The notes under the pieces: generated by a model
Told to the model about the DNA's origin: nothing
Databases searched by the model: none
What the model saw: only the letters and a program-made list of their open reading frames with translations
Position numbers and translations under genes: made by a program
Shown here: positions 22,170-22,548 of the stretch, piece by piece
Position numbering within the stretch: position 1 is the stretch's first letter
Layout of the letters: each line of letters opens with the position of its first letter
Source: Ch71 sp050945695
Lineage (GTDB): Bacteria > Chloroflexota > Anaerolineae > DRVO01
Direction: 5' to 3'
Length of the DNA: 22,548 nucleotides
Assembly: GCA_050945695.1 (NCBI GenBank)
Contig: JBMNTK010000036.1
Span: forward strand, 1-22,548

Positions 22170-22548
22170 GCGGGGCGCTCTGTCCAGGGGGCGTCGGGGG
22201 GCACGTCCCGATCGTAGAGGAGACGACGAATCAGCACCTGCCGGCGTTCCTGGGGGTCCTGGGGCAGGGGAAGGCGGTTGGCGTGCAGGCGCTTGGCGGC
22301 TATCAGCAGGAGGATGGCCAGCGTCTGGGCGGTGATGGCCGGCTCCTGGCCCAGCAGCAGGCTGAGGACGGGCAGCGTCGCCACCGCTATGATGTCACCC
22401 AAGGCTGCCCGGCGGAAGGCCGCCGCGACGAAGTGCAGGATGACGACCCAGGCGATCGCCGGCGGGAACAGGGGCAGGAAAGCCCCCAGCGCCGTGGACC
22501 TCCCGCGGCCGCCGCTGACCGAGAGGTAGAGTGACCAGCAGTGGCCGG
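22142..22548 (-). CDS. plsY: Acyl-phosphate:glycerol-3-phosphate acyltransferase PlsY (N-terminus beyond window)
   Basis: About 135 C-terminal residues of a polytopic membrane enzyme that acylates glycerol-3-phosphate in phospholipid synthesis. The window edge reads GHCWSLYLSVSGGRGRSTAL, the PlsY motif usually seen as GHxFPVFLxFKGGKGVAT. Here the lysine of GGKG is Arg and several neighbours differ. Two or three hydrophobic helices follow (FLPLFPPAIAWVVILHFVA, TLPVLSLLLGQEPAI, AQTLAILLLIAAKRL). The third motif, normally RHxxNIxRL, is reduced to AKRLHANRLPL. The basic tail is longer than in typical PlsY. I read it as PlsY or a PlsY-like paralogue. The stop TAG falls at the lon terminator. Confidence 0.82.
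   Translation of the reverse strand, partial: GHCWSLYLSVSGGRGRSTALGAFLPLFPPAIAWVVILHFVAAAFRRAALGDIIAVATLPVLSLLLGQEPAITAQTLAILLLIAAKRLHANRLPLPQDPQERRQVLIRRLLYDRDVPPDAPWTERPAKRRGRPSE

Noticed and set aside
1..22548. tRNA genes, CRISPR arrays, insertion sequences, long direct repeats
   Set aside because: None was visible. The only extended similarity is between the two FemAB paralogues, and it is at protein level.

Overview
The window is GC-rich bacterial chromosome, densely coded, with leader-poor genes, many GTG/TTG starts and frequent stop/start overlaps. I infer an uncultured, high-GC member of Chloroflexota or a neighbouring phylum. The reasons are gene style, tandem FemAB-like genes, a lipoprotein-type PBP and an ATP-dependent Lon next to folC; no marker here is decisive. 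I see no rRNA, tRNA, CRISPR array, insertion sequence or phage gene. No gene-free stretch exceeds about 115 bases.

Left part, leftward genes (1-8959). Two units are visible. Unit A runs from 8959 down to 4969: an unknown protein that may be an inactive zincin relative, two tandem FemAB-family aminoacyl transferases, and a four-helix ResB-like membrane protein. All junctions overlap by 8-13 bases. Unit B starts at a good promoter at 4912-4940: a URO-D superfamily protein, a cyclase-family hydrolase, a class B penicillin-binding protein with a lipoprotein/Tat-like N-terminus, and a dGTPase-like HD hydrolase running off the left edge. Cell-wall synthesis (FemAB pair, PBP) is the theme linking the two units.

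Centre (9011-11160). A small YtxH-like membrane-anchored protein runs rightward. It converges on a leftward secreted HExxH metallopeptidase with a C-terminal adhesin-like beta domain. The two stop codons share one CTAG, which overlaps a GC hairpin.

Right part, rightward genes (11161-22123). The order is a DUF4062-like protein, a zinc alcohol dehydrogenase, trmD, a HyuA-like hydantoinase/oxoprolinase that apparently starts at CTG, a TIM-barrel sugar isomerase/epimerase, and a membrane-associated type I phosphodiesterase. A new extended -10 promoter then precedes folC and lon, ended by a strong intrinsic terminator. A leftward plsY fragment enters from the right edge, and its stop codon starts inside that terminator hairpin.

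Housekeeping genes (trmD, folC, lon, plsY, dgt) are interleaved with small-molecule catabolism genes (dehydrogenase, hydantoinase, isomerase, URO-D, cyclase) whose substrates cannot be named from sequence alone. I did not find a clear new defence or mobile system. The best leads are the zincin-like gene in the FemAB operon, the CTG start, the lone DUF4062 protein and the stop-codon hairpins.
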